Assembly (NCBI GenBank): GCA_035527835.1
Contig: DATKZS010000216.1
Span: forward strand, 1-25,766
Direction of reading: 5' to 3'
Source of the DNA: DATKZS01 sp035527835 [NCBI: bacterium]
GTDB taxonomy: Bacteria; RBG-13-61-14
Length of the DNA stretch: 25,766 nucleotides
A program made the position numbers and the translations under genes. Below, piece after piece: positions 7,067 to 14,117 of the stretch (position 1 is the first letter of the stretch; the number at the start of each line of letters is the position of its first letter). The notes beneath the pieces were generated by a model, which made no database searches, had not been told where the DNA came from, and worked only from the letters and a program-made list of their open reading frames with translations.

Positions 7067-7267
7067 TCAGGCCGGCCCTTCATCGCCTCGGCGGCGGATG
7101 CGGACGGCGGCCACGGCCATGGCGGCGACGGCCGGGATGGTTACCAGGCCCAGCGCGATCAGGCGCGGGTCGCGGGTGAGGAGGGCGGCGACGGCGGCGC
7201 CCTGCAGCCAGAAGCCGGCGTAGGCCAGGATGGGGTAGTAGTCGAGTCTTTTGTCGGCGCGGGTCAA
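7067..7267 (-). CDS. Small two-helix membrane protein of unknown function
   Basis: This 66-residue product starts at a TTG at 7267, chosen because GAGGTG lies five bases upstream; a longer reading from a TTG at 7282 has no ribosome binding site. It has two hydrophobic segments (about residues 13-30 and 36-55) separated by the short polar turn TRDPR, and ends in the basic and acidic tail RIRRRGDEGPA. That predicts a helical hairpin with both ends in the cytoplasm. It lies 103 bases downstream of the amidohydrolase gene on the same strand and may be the last gene of that operon. I recognise no family. Confidence 0.5.
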   Translation of the reverse strand: MTRADKRLDYYPILAYAGFWLQGAAVAALLTRDPRLIALGLVTIPAVAAMAVAAVRIRRRGDEGPA

Positions 7268-7370
7268 ATCATCACCTCGCAAAGCCGGACGCCGGCGGCG
7301 GACTCGGGCCGGGCCGCGGGCCGGAGGCGCGGCGTCCTGGATACTATTTTGTGCCCTCCGCGCAAAACTT

Positions 7371-8312
7371 TCAAGTCGCGGCCTCGTCCACCCCGAAGAG
7401 CCGCGCGGCGTTCTGATAAAAAATTTTATTCCTGGCCTCCTGGCTGATCTTGAGGCGCATGATGCTGGCCAGGGACTCGGTATAGGGATAGGGCAGGTTG
7501 GGGAAGTCGGAGCCGAACATGATGCGGTCGGAGTATTGCTCGATCGAGCCGGGATCGCATTTCGGCTTGGTGTCGAAGAGACTGGTGTTGACGAAGATCA
7601 TGGTGGTGTCGAGGTAAAGGGCGGGGAATCGTTCGAGCATCGAGAAGGCCCGCTCGACGTCGTAAGCGCCCATGTGGGGGAGCACGGTGCGGAGGCGGGG
7701 CCGGCGAAGGAGGACGCGCTCGAGGCGGTCGAGGCCGACCCATTCGTTGGCGTAGGGAGCGGTGCCGGCGTGGACGATCAGGATTTTGTCGAGCTCCATG
7801 AGCCGGTCGAGCACGGACGCGAGCCGCTCGTCGTCCACCCCGAAGCCGCATACCAGCGGCTGGATCTTGATCCCGCGGAAGTCGTGCTCTTCGAGGAAGG
7901 GCGCCACCGCGGCCCACGGGTCCGGGTCCGCCGCGTGCACGGTGCCGAAGGGGATGGCGCCGGGGTGCGCGGCGCAAAATTCCCGGGTCCACTCGTTGAG
8001 CGCGGCGGCCTGTCCGGGCCGGCGCACGTAGTTGAGCACGGTGTAGGCCGAGACGCCGTGCGCGATCAGCTTCATGGGCAGCTCGTCCACCGGTCCCCGG
8101 TGCGCGATCCGCCAGCCGCCGCTCTCGAAGAAATTCCAGATGGCCTCGAACATCTTCTGCGGGAAGAAATGGGCGTGGGCGTCAATCACCGGCCGATAGG
8201 GCTGGACGCGCTCCGTTGGTTCCCTGGTCTCGGCCCATTCGTCGGCCTGCGGGACGGAGCCGTTCGGGCCATGCATTCGGCGTTCATGCTTGCGGGCGGG
8301 GACAGCAGGCAT
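7371..8312 (-). CDS. Amidohydrolase-related metal-dependent hydrolase (amidohydrolase_2 type)
   Basis: The 313-residue protein has the TIM-barrel amidohydrolase motifs in order: VIDAHAHFF with metal ligands His46 and His48, Lys149 in GIKIQP, His181 in IVHAG, His213 in LPHMG and Asp269 in FGSDFPN. This suits the PF04909 group of hydrolases and decarboxylases; the substrate is unknown. The ATG at 8312 is chosen because it lies one base after the stop codon of the kinase gene (TGA-G-ATG), which implies translational coupling. An open frame continues upstream into the kinase gene, but that extension is low-complexity shadow sequence. It is the third gene of an operon with an oxidoreductase and a sugar kinase, so a role in opening or hydrolysing a sugar-derived lactone or related intermediate is plausible but inferred. 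Confidence 0.85.
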   Translation of the reverse strand: MPAVPARKHERRMHGPNGSVPQADEWAETREPTERVQPYRPVIDAHAHFFPQKMFEAIWNFFESGGWRIAHRGPVDELPMKLIAHGVSAYTVLNYVRRPGQAAALNEWTREFCAAHPGAIPFGTVHAADPDPWAAVAPFLEEHDFRGIKIQPLVCGFGVDDERLASVLDRLMELDKILIVHAGTAPYANEWVGLDRLERVLLRRPRLRTVLPHMGAYDVERAFSMLERFPALYLDTTMIFVNTSLFDTKPKCDPGSIEQYSDRIMFGSDFPNLPYPYTESLASIMRLKISQEARNKIFYQNAARLFGVDEAAT

Positions 8313-8313
8313 C

Positions 8314-9810
8314 TCACGGCCGCCCGCGGAACTGGCTCTTGAGCGCGGGATAGAGCGCGCAGAACCGTTCGTATTCATGCTCGTAGAGCGGGACCCAGTC
8401 CGGGACCGGTACGGTCTCGCCGGCCACGGCGAGGGTGCGGTCCGCGGCCTCGTCCACATCGGTGAACTCTCGGGACCCGACCAGGGCCAAGAGGGCCGCG
8501 CCGAAGCTCGGGCCCTCGTCCACTCCGAGACGCTTTAGCGGCAGGGCGAGAACGCTCGCGATGATCCGGGCCCACAGCTCGCTTTTAGCGCCGCCGCCGG
8601 AGAGGTAAATCACGTCCATGGCCGTGCCCGCCCGGGCCATGAGCCGGACCGAATCCTTGATGCCGTAGGCCACTCCCTCCATGACCGCGCGGGTGAGGTG
8701 GCCAAGCCCGTGCTTCAAGTTGAGCCCGGAAAAGACGCCGCGGGCGTGGGGGTCAAAATGCGGAGTGCGCTCGCCGGTCAGATAGGGCAGGAAAATGAGG
8801 CCGTCGGCGCCGGGCGGGGATTTTCGCGCCAGCTCGTTCATCGCGCCGTAGTCGAGTCCGGGCTGTAATTCGCGCAGGGCCTCGCGCAGCCAGCGGAGCG
8901 AGCCGCCGGCGGAAAGCATGACTCCCATGGTGTGCCAGCGGCCGGGCGAGGCGTGGCAAAAACAATGGAGGCGGGCCTCGGGGTCCACGACCGGCCGGCT
9001 GGCGCCGGCGAAGACGACGCCGGAGGTCCCGATGGTGACCAGGACCGGGCCTTCCCGCACCACGCCGTTGCCCACGGCGCCCGCGGCCTGGTCGCCGCCG
9101 CCCGCGGCCACCGGCGTGCCGGCCTGAAGCCCGGTCAGCTCTTCGGCCTCGGCGGTGACGCGGCCCGCGATCGCGGGCGACTCGAAGCACTCGGGCAGAA
9201 TGGCGGGATCAATTCCGAGGAGCTCGAGCAGCTCCCGCGACCAGACGCGGTTCTTGACGTCGAAGAGCAACATGCCGGAGGCGTCGGACACGTCGGTGGC
9301 GAAGAGGCCGGTGAGGCGGAAGCGGACGTAGTCCTTGGCCAGCAGCAGGCGGCGCAGGCGGCCGTAATTTTCCGGCTCGTGGTTCCGGAGCCACAGCACC
9401 TTGGGCGCGGTGAAGCCGGTGAGCGCGCGGTTGGCGGTGAGCTCGACGAGCCTCGTGAAGCCGGCGCGGGCGGTGATCTCGTCGCACTCGGCCTGGGTGC
9501 GCTGGTCGCACCAGAGGAGCGCGGGCCGGATCACGCGGCCCTTATCGTCCAGGAAAACGGAGCTGTGCATCTGTCCGGTCAGGCCCACGGCCTTGATCGC
9601 GCCGCCTTCCCGGCGCGCTTTGGCCGCGAGCTCGGAGATGACCTGCACCGCGGCCCTCCACCACTCATCCGGGTCCTGCTCGGCCCAGCCCGGACGCGGC
9701 GTCATCATGCCGTACTCCACCAGCGCGGCCGCCTCCACCTTGCCCTCCACCGACACCAGCAGCCCCTTGGTCCCCGAAGTGCCCACGTCAATCCCGATCA
9801 CAAAATCCAT
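8314..9810 (-). CDS. xylB: FGGY-family carbohydrate kinase, xylulokinase type
   Basis: The 498 residues match the usual length of bacterial xylulokinase. The N-terminal phosphate loop IGIDVGTSGTKG (residues 5-16), GLTGQMHSSVFLD (76-88), LLWCDQRT (98-105), TDVSDASGMLLFD (172-184), the catalytic Asp240 in AGGGDQAAGAVG and the C-terminal YLSGGGAKSELWARI are all present and in order. The enzyme would phosphorylate D-xylulose or a related ketose with ATP in the cytoplasm. FGGY kinases shift specificity easily, so another pentulose or polyol is possible. The ATG at 9810 follows GGGAGG with five bases between. It lies 29 bases after the oxidoreductase gene and is coupled to the amidohydrolase gene. 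No xylose isomerase is present in the window. Confidence 0.85.
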   Translation of the reverse strand: MDFVIGIDVGTSGTKGLLVSVEGKVEAAALVEYGMMTPRPGWAEQDPDEWWRAAVQVISELAAKARREGGAIKAVGLTGQMHSSVFLDDKGRVIRPALLWCDQRTQAECDEITARAGFTRLVELTANRALTGFTAPKVLWLRNHEPENYGRLRRLLLAKDYVRFRLTGLFATDVSDASGMLLFDVKNRVWSRELLELLGIDPAILPECFESPAIAGRVTAEAEELTGLQAGTPVAAGGGDQAAGAVGNGVVREGPVLVTIGTSGVVFAGASRPVVDPEARLHCFCHASPGRWHTMGVMLSAGGSLRWLREALRELQPGLDYGAMNELARKSPPGADGLIFLPYLTGERTPHFDPHARGVFSGLNLKHGLGHLTRAVMEGVAYGIKDSVRLMARAGTAMDVIYLSGGGAKSELWARIIASVLALPLKRLGVDEGPSFGAALLALVGSREFTDVDEAADRTLAVAGETVPVPDWVPLYEHEYERFCALYPALKSQFRGRP

Positions 9811-9839
9811 CCCGTCCTCCCGACTTGTTCCGCCGCTGG

Positions 9840-11009
9840 TCAGAGCTCATCCCTCTTGATTTTAACTCCCTGCTCCGACGAGCGGTAGGCCGCCTTGGTC
9901 CAGGCCACGGCCATGCGTGCGTCCTCCGCGGTGGCGGCCCAGGGGCCGGGGAAATTTTTCGAGAGCGTTTCCCCGCCGGTCAGCCGGTCAATGAAGTGGC
10001 GCATCTGGCGGAAGTAAAGCGAGCGGCGCTTGCCCACCGGCCTGACCGCCGGCGTCCAGCGGTCGAGCGGGATGTTGGCGAGCCCGTAGCGCCAGACCTT
10101 CATGGGCCTCAGCTTATACTCCTGTTCGCACTCGAAGCGGAGCTTGCCGCGCGCCCCGTAAATGAAGCCGTGCTCGAAGCCGGTGGGCCGCCCGATGACC
10201 TGGTTGCTTTTTTCCAGGACCACGAGGCATCCGTTTTCGAGGCGGAGGGTGGCGACGGCCTGGTCCTCGAAGAGGCGGCCGGGGACCAGGTTGTTGGTCT
10301 CGGCCGAGATGCTCATGACCTCGCCCAGGATGAAGCGGGCCAGGTCAATGTAGTGCGGGCCGTGGTCGAAGAAGTCGCCGCCGCCGGAGCGGGGATCGAG
10401 CATGCGCCATGCGCCCCACTCCTTGAGCAGGTCCTTGCCCAGCCAGTCGCGCGACTTTCCGATCAGCCACCTGGCCGGATTCTTCGTGAAGTCCGGGATG
10501 AAGTAGTGCCAGTACACGCTCATCTGGTGGACGCGGCCGAGCTCGCCTTGGGCCACCCACTCCTTGATGCGCTGGAAGCCTATTTCGAAGCGCTTGGAGT
10601 GGCCGGCCTGGACCATGACCTGGTGACGGTCGCGGGAGGCGATGATCCGGTCGCAGTCTTCCAGCGTGCCGGCCAAGGGCTTTTCGCAGAGGATGGCGAG
10701 GCCATGTTGCGCGGCGTCCTCCACGTGTCCGGCGTGGAGCCAGGGCGGGGTGGCGATGACCACGGCGTCGAGGTCCGCGCGGTCCAGCATCTCGCGATGG
10801 TCGGCGTAAGCGGCGCGCGCCCTCGTTTTTTTGGCGAAGCGCTCGCGGTTGCCGGCATCCGGATCGGCGCAGGCGGCGGCGACGGCGCGATCATCGGCGA
10901 GCACGGCCGGCCCGTGCCCGACCTTGGCCACCATGCCGCAGCCGATGAATCCGATGCGCACGGGCCGTCGCTTGACGGGTAACTTCAGCGCGGCCGGGTT
11001 TTCGCTCAT
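9840..11009 (-). CDS. Gfo/Idh/MocA-family NAD(P)-dependent oxidoreductase
   Basis: The 389-residue protein has the N-terminal Rossmann motif GFIGCGMVA, followed by DAVVIATPPWLHAGH and the family hallmark EKPL (in CEKPLAGTLEDC). The C-terminal half begins with the substrate-domain segment GGGDFFDHGPHYIDLARFILGE. Members oxidise or reduce sugars, inositols and amino sugars at a secondary alcohol; the substrate cannot be read here. The ATG at 11009 follows AAGGTG at good spacing; the open frame extends 14 codons upstream without support. It is the first gene of the minus-strand operon with the kinase and amidohydrolase, and is transcribed away from the trehalase gene, whose start codon is only 72 bases off. 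The set suggests oxidation and phosphorylation of a sugar or polyol, possibly with trehalose use. Confidence 0.88.
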   Translation of the reverse strand: MSENPAALKLPVKRRPVRIGFIGCGMVAKVGHGPAVLADDRAVAAACADPDAGNRERFAKKTRARAAYADHREMLDRADLDAVVIATPPWLHAGHVEDAAQHGLAILCEKPLAGTLEDCDRIIASRDRHQVMVQAGHSKRFEIGFQRIKEWVAQGELGRVHQMSVYWHYFIPDFTKNPARWLIGKSRDWLGKDLLKEWGAWRMLDPRSGGGDFFDHGPHYIDLARFILGEVMSISAETNNLVPGRLFEDQAVATLRLENGCLVVLEKSNQVIGRPTGFEHGFIYGARGKLRFECEQEYKLRPMKVWRYGLANIPLDRWTPAVRPVGKRRSLYFRQMRHFIDRLTGGETLSKNFPGPWAATAEDARMAVAWTKAAYRSSEQGVKIKRDEL

Positions 11010-11047
11010 GCTTTCACCTTTACACCATCTCCGGGTTTTGCTGCAAC

Positions 11048-11060
11048 TCACGGGCCGTGA
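11048..11060. promoter_or_regulatory. Palindrome between the divergent oxidoreductase and trehalase genes
   Basis: TCACGGGCCGTGA has perfect 6-bp arms around one central base. It lies inside the 72-bp gap between the start codons at 11009 and 11082, where it could regulate both directions. Promoter hexamers around it are weak, and no regulator gene is adjacent, so an operator role is only a suggestion. Confidence 0.3.
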
Positions 11061-11081
11061 TATTTATGGGAGTGGTGGACC

Positions 11082-13163
11082 ATGAAGGGCGATGAATTCA
11101 GCGGGTCGGTCGTGAAAATTGCCACGCGCATCGGCGCGATCATCGTGGCGATCGGCGTGCTGTATCTTGGCTCCATTTTCCTCTCGCGCTATCTATTCCC
11201 TCCCGGCCAGGTCTTTGAACCGGACGCGCGGCTTACGGCAACCACGCCGCCGCTGAGGCGGCCCGTGAGGGTGAACGCGGACAAGGTGTTGCGGCAACTG
11301 CTGGCGGACGAGGACACGGACCGCGACCTGAAGATCACGGTTGATGACCGGGCCGGCGGGGGCGGGCGGGGCGACAAGGTGTTTGTGTTCGCGGACACGG
11401 CGGGAGTGCGGCACTCGGTGCTGGGCGCGTACGCGCTTTCCAACCTGTTGCAGGAGCTGGCGCGGGCGCGGGCGCGGGGCGAGCGGGCGGCGGTGCTGGA
11501 GCCGGCGCGGATTTACGAGAACGCGGTGGACCGGACTTCGCGGCTGATCCGGGAACAATACTGGGACGGTCTCACGCGGCGGGTGGACGAGGAATTTCTG
11601 CCGCGGATGTTCACGGACGAGAAGGCCGCGTCAACTGACGGGCTCAATCACTTATATGTTCCGGACGGCGACAGCGTGGCGCTCGGGTATTTTCGCGGCG
11701 CCGCGTCGCGCCACCCGGAGTGGAAGCTCGAGGTTGACACGCTGCCGGCCGGGATCACGCCGGAGTACGTGCGCGGGCTGGACGGACGGCACGGCGTGCT
11801 GGCGCTGGCCTTAAGAGAGGAAGGCGGAAGGCTCAGGGGCGTTCCGTTCGTGGTGCCGGGCGGGCGGTTCAACGAGATGTACGGGTGGGACTCGTATTTC
11901 GAGGCGCTGGGACTGCTCACGGACGGCCGGGTCGAGCCGGCGCGCGACATGGTGGATAATTTCGTTTATGAGATCGAGCGCTATGGGAAGATCCTGAACG
12001 CCAACCGCTCATACTACCTGACGCGCTCGCAGCCGCCGTTCCTGACGGCGATGGCGCGGGCGGTCCATGCGCGGCTCCCGGACGATGAGCGCGGCCGGGC
12101 GTGGCTGGGGCGGGCGACCGCGGCGGCGGCGCGGGAATACGAGACGGTGTGGACGGCGCCGCCGCGGCTGACTGACACCGGTCTTTCGCGCTACTACGGC
12201 GAGGGGCTGGGCCCGTGCCCGGAGGTCGAGCCGGGTCATTACGATTCGGTGGTGCGGCCTTATGCGGCGGCCGCGGGCGTGAGTCCGGCTGATTATCTGA
12301 AGGGCTACGTGGAGGGCAGGTTCCAGAGCCCGGAGCTGGCCGCCTTTTTCACGCATGACCGCGCGGTGCGGGAGTCCGGGCATGACACCACCTGCCGCTT
12401 CGGCGGCCGGACCGCGGACTTCGTGACGGTGGACCTGAACTCGCTGCTCTATAAATATGAGATTGACATCGCGGACGCGCTGGAAGAGGTGTACGCGGAA
12501 AAGCGGCTACTCGGGGGCGAGGCCCCGGACCCGGCGCCGTGGCGGGAGAAGGCAAAGCGGCGCCAGCGGCTCATGAACGAGCTGATGTGGGACGCCACGC
12601 GGGGCATGTTCTTTGATTATGACTTTGTTCACCACCGGCGCTCGACTTATGTCTCGGCCACGGTTTTTTATCCGCTGTGGGCGGGCCTGGCCACGCCGGA
12701 GCAGGCCGCGGCCGTGGTGAAGAACGCGCTGCCGCTCCTGGAACAGCCGGGCGGGCTCGCGGCGTCGGCCGAGTCGTCGCGCGGGCCGCTCTCCGCTGAC
12801 CGGCCGCAGCGGCAGTGGGACTATCCTTTTGGCTGGGCGCCGCACCAGATGCTGGCCTGGCAAGGACTGCGCGATTACGGCTTTGCCGCCGACGCCGACC
12901 GGCTCGCCTACAAATGGCTGTACATGATCGCCCGGAACGCCGCGGACTTCAACGGGACCGTGCCGGAGAAGTTCGACGTGGTCCGGAAGACGCACCAGGT
13001 GTTCGCGGAGTACGGCAACGTGGGCACGGGCTTTTCCTACATCACCAGGGAGGGCTTCGGCTGGATGAACGCTTCGTTCGAGGTCGGACTGGCGGCCCTG
13101 CCCCCGGGGCTCAGGGAAAAGCTGCGCAAGCTGACGCCGCCGGAGGAAGTCTTTGACCGCTGA
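11082..13163 (+). CDS. GH37 trehalase, membrane-anchored, similar to fungal neutral trehalase
   Basis: The 693-residue enzyme would split alpha,alpha-trehalose into two glucoses. Both GH37 signatures are present: PGGRFNEMYGWDSYF (259-273) and QWDYPFGWAPHQ (578-589). The likely acid Asp435 lies in ESGHDTTCRF, and the conserved EKFD (629-632) precedes GFGWMNASF. It is longer than E. coli TreA or TreF (about 550 residues). The extra N-terminal region matches yeast neutral trehalase Nth1 as I remember it: DTDRDLKITVDD (78-89) resembles the Nth1 calcium loop, and AYALSNLLQEL, LTRRVD, ITPEYV, KILNANRSYYLTRSQPPFLT and LNSLLYKYEIDIAD also correspond. Residues 11-39 form one membrane helix followed directly by the catalytic part, so the enzyme is probably periplasmic and anchored. 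The ATG at 11082 has GGAG upstream at long spacing. Confidence 0.92.
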   Translation: MKGDEFSGSVVKIATRIGAIIVAIGVLYLGSIFLSRYLFPPGQVFEPDARLTATTPPLRRPVRVNADKVLRQLLADEDTDRDLKITVDDRAGGGGRGDKVFVFADTAGVRHSVLGAYALSNLLQELARARARGERAAVLEPARIYENAVDRTSRLIREQYWDGLTRRVDEEFLPRMFTDEKAASTDGLNHLYVPDGDSVALGYFRGAASRHPEWKLEVDTLPAGITPEYVRGLDGRHGVLALALREEGGRLRGVPFVVPGGRFNEMYGWDSYFEALGLLTDGRVEPARDMVDNFVYEIERYGKILNANRSYYLTRSQPPFLTAMARAVHARLPDDERGRAWLGRATAAAAREYETVWTAPPRLTDTGLSRYYGEGLGPCPEVEPGHYDSVVRPYAAAAGVSPADYLKGYVEGRFQSPELAAFFTHDRAVRESGHDTTCRFGGRTADFVTVDLNSLLYKYEIDIADALEEVYAEKRLLGGEAPDPAPWREKAKRRQRLMNELMWDATRGMFFDYDFVHHRRSTYVSATVFYPLWAGLATPEQAAAVVKNALPLLEQPGGLAASAESSRGPLSADRPQRQWDYPFGWAPHQMLAWQGLRDYGFAADADRLAYKWLYMIARNAADFNGTVPEKFDVVRKTHQVFAEYGNVGTGFSYITREGFGWMNASFEVGLAALPPGLREKLRKLTPPEEVFDR

Positions 13164-13188
13164 TGACCATGCGCCGTGACGGCTTGTT

Positions 13189-14094
13189 TCAGGGGACCAT
13201 GGCGGGATGGTCCGGCCGGTGGGCGGCGCGGCGCCTCTGGATCAGGGAGTCGCGGGAATTGGCGTAGCAATAGAGGCAGCGGTGGGGGCAGGTATCGTAG
13301 GCGCCGAGGTCGAGGGCGCGGTGGCAGTTGCAGGCCTTGCGGGTGGGCGCGGGCTCCGGGGCCGCGCCGCATTCCGGCCAGAGCGAGCGGATGAGGTCGG
13401 CGTCAATACAGCGGGCGGGCAGGACGCCGAAGCCTTGGAGCCTGGGGTCGCAGCAGGCGTGGAGCGTGATCCCGGATCCCGCGCCGATCGCGGCGAGCCG
13501 GGACGACAGATCGAACAACTTCTTATCTTCCGGCACACAGACCGCGTCATTGTGCTCCCGCTCGTAGCCCGCGACCCGTGCCGCGGTCTTGGCATAGGGC
13601 AACATGACGCTGGTGTAACAGCGGCCCACCGACCCCGCCAACTTCCGGCACAAGGCCTCGAACCGCTCGAGCGTCCGCTCCGGCGTGATCTTGCGCGTGA
13701 ACACCATGGGATCGAAGCGCCAACAGATGCGGTCCGGGCCGATCAGCGACGACAGCGCCTTGAGCACGCCCACGCTTTCTCCCGCATCCGGCACTCGCGG
13801 CTCCCACTCCCGGCCCAGCCCGGTGATGGTATAGTGGACGAGCCAGCGCGAATAACCGAGCCTCGTCAGCTCATCAACGCGCTCCAGCATCGGCGCAAAA
13901 TTCTTGGTCCAGAAAACGATGGCGGCAACCCGCTCCGGGCCGAGCGTCACGGCGATCCGCTCATGAGTGTAGGGATGGAGGTACTCGGCGCGGCCCCGGC
14001 GCAGGCGTTCCATGAGCCAGTCCGCGTAAAACGCCGGTACGTCGGTGCGGCGGGAAGCGGAAAGGATGAAGGACTGATCGTTCATTTCCGCCAT
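13189..14094 (-). CDS. DUF1848-family protein with C-terminal radical-SAM-like cysteines
   Basis: This 301-residue protein has the family opening ILSASRRTDVPAFY, then IVFWTKNFAPM, VHYTITG, ICWRFDPMVF and a cysteine-rich end. The end carries Cys255 and Cys257 (CNCHRALDLGAYDTC) and a CX3CX2C cluster at residues 269, 273 and 276 (C-PHR-C-LY-C). That spacing is the one used by radical SAM enzymes to hold a 4Fe-4S cluster, but it lies at the C-terminus, as is usual for this family. The function of the family is unknown. The ATG at 14094 is preceded by AAGAG; ATG at 14085 is an alternative. It lies 23 bases after the GT-C-like gene and is the last gene of a minus-strand run. Confidence 0.85.
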   Translation of the reverse strand: MAEMNDQSFILSASRRTDVPAFYADWLMERLRRGRAEYLHPYTHERIAVTLGPERVAAIVFWTKNFAPMLERVDELTRLGYSRWLVHYTITGLGREWEPRVPDAGESVGVLKALSSLIGPDRICWRFDPMVFTRKITPERTLERFEALCRKLAGSVGRCYTSVMLPYAKTAARVAGYEREHNDAVCVPEDKKLFDLSSRLAAIGAGSGITLHACCDPRLQGFGVLPARCIDADLIRSLWPECGAAPEPAPTRKACNCHRALDLGAYDTCPHRCLYCYANSRDSLIQRRRAAHRPDHPAMVP

Positions 14095-14117
14095 GTTCTC
14101 TTGAGGGGCCAAAGCTC

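Noticed and set aside
8313-8459. Longer N-terminus for the amidohydrolase
   Set aside because: It would overlap the kinase gene by 146 bases with Arg/Ser-rich shadow sequence; the ATG one base after the kinase stop is better.
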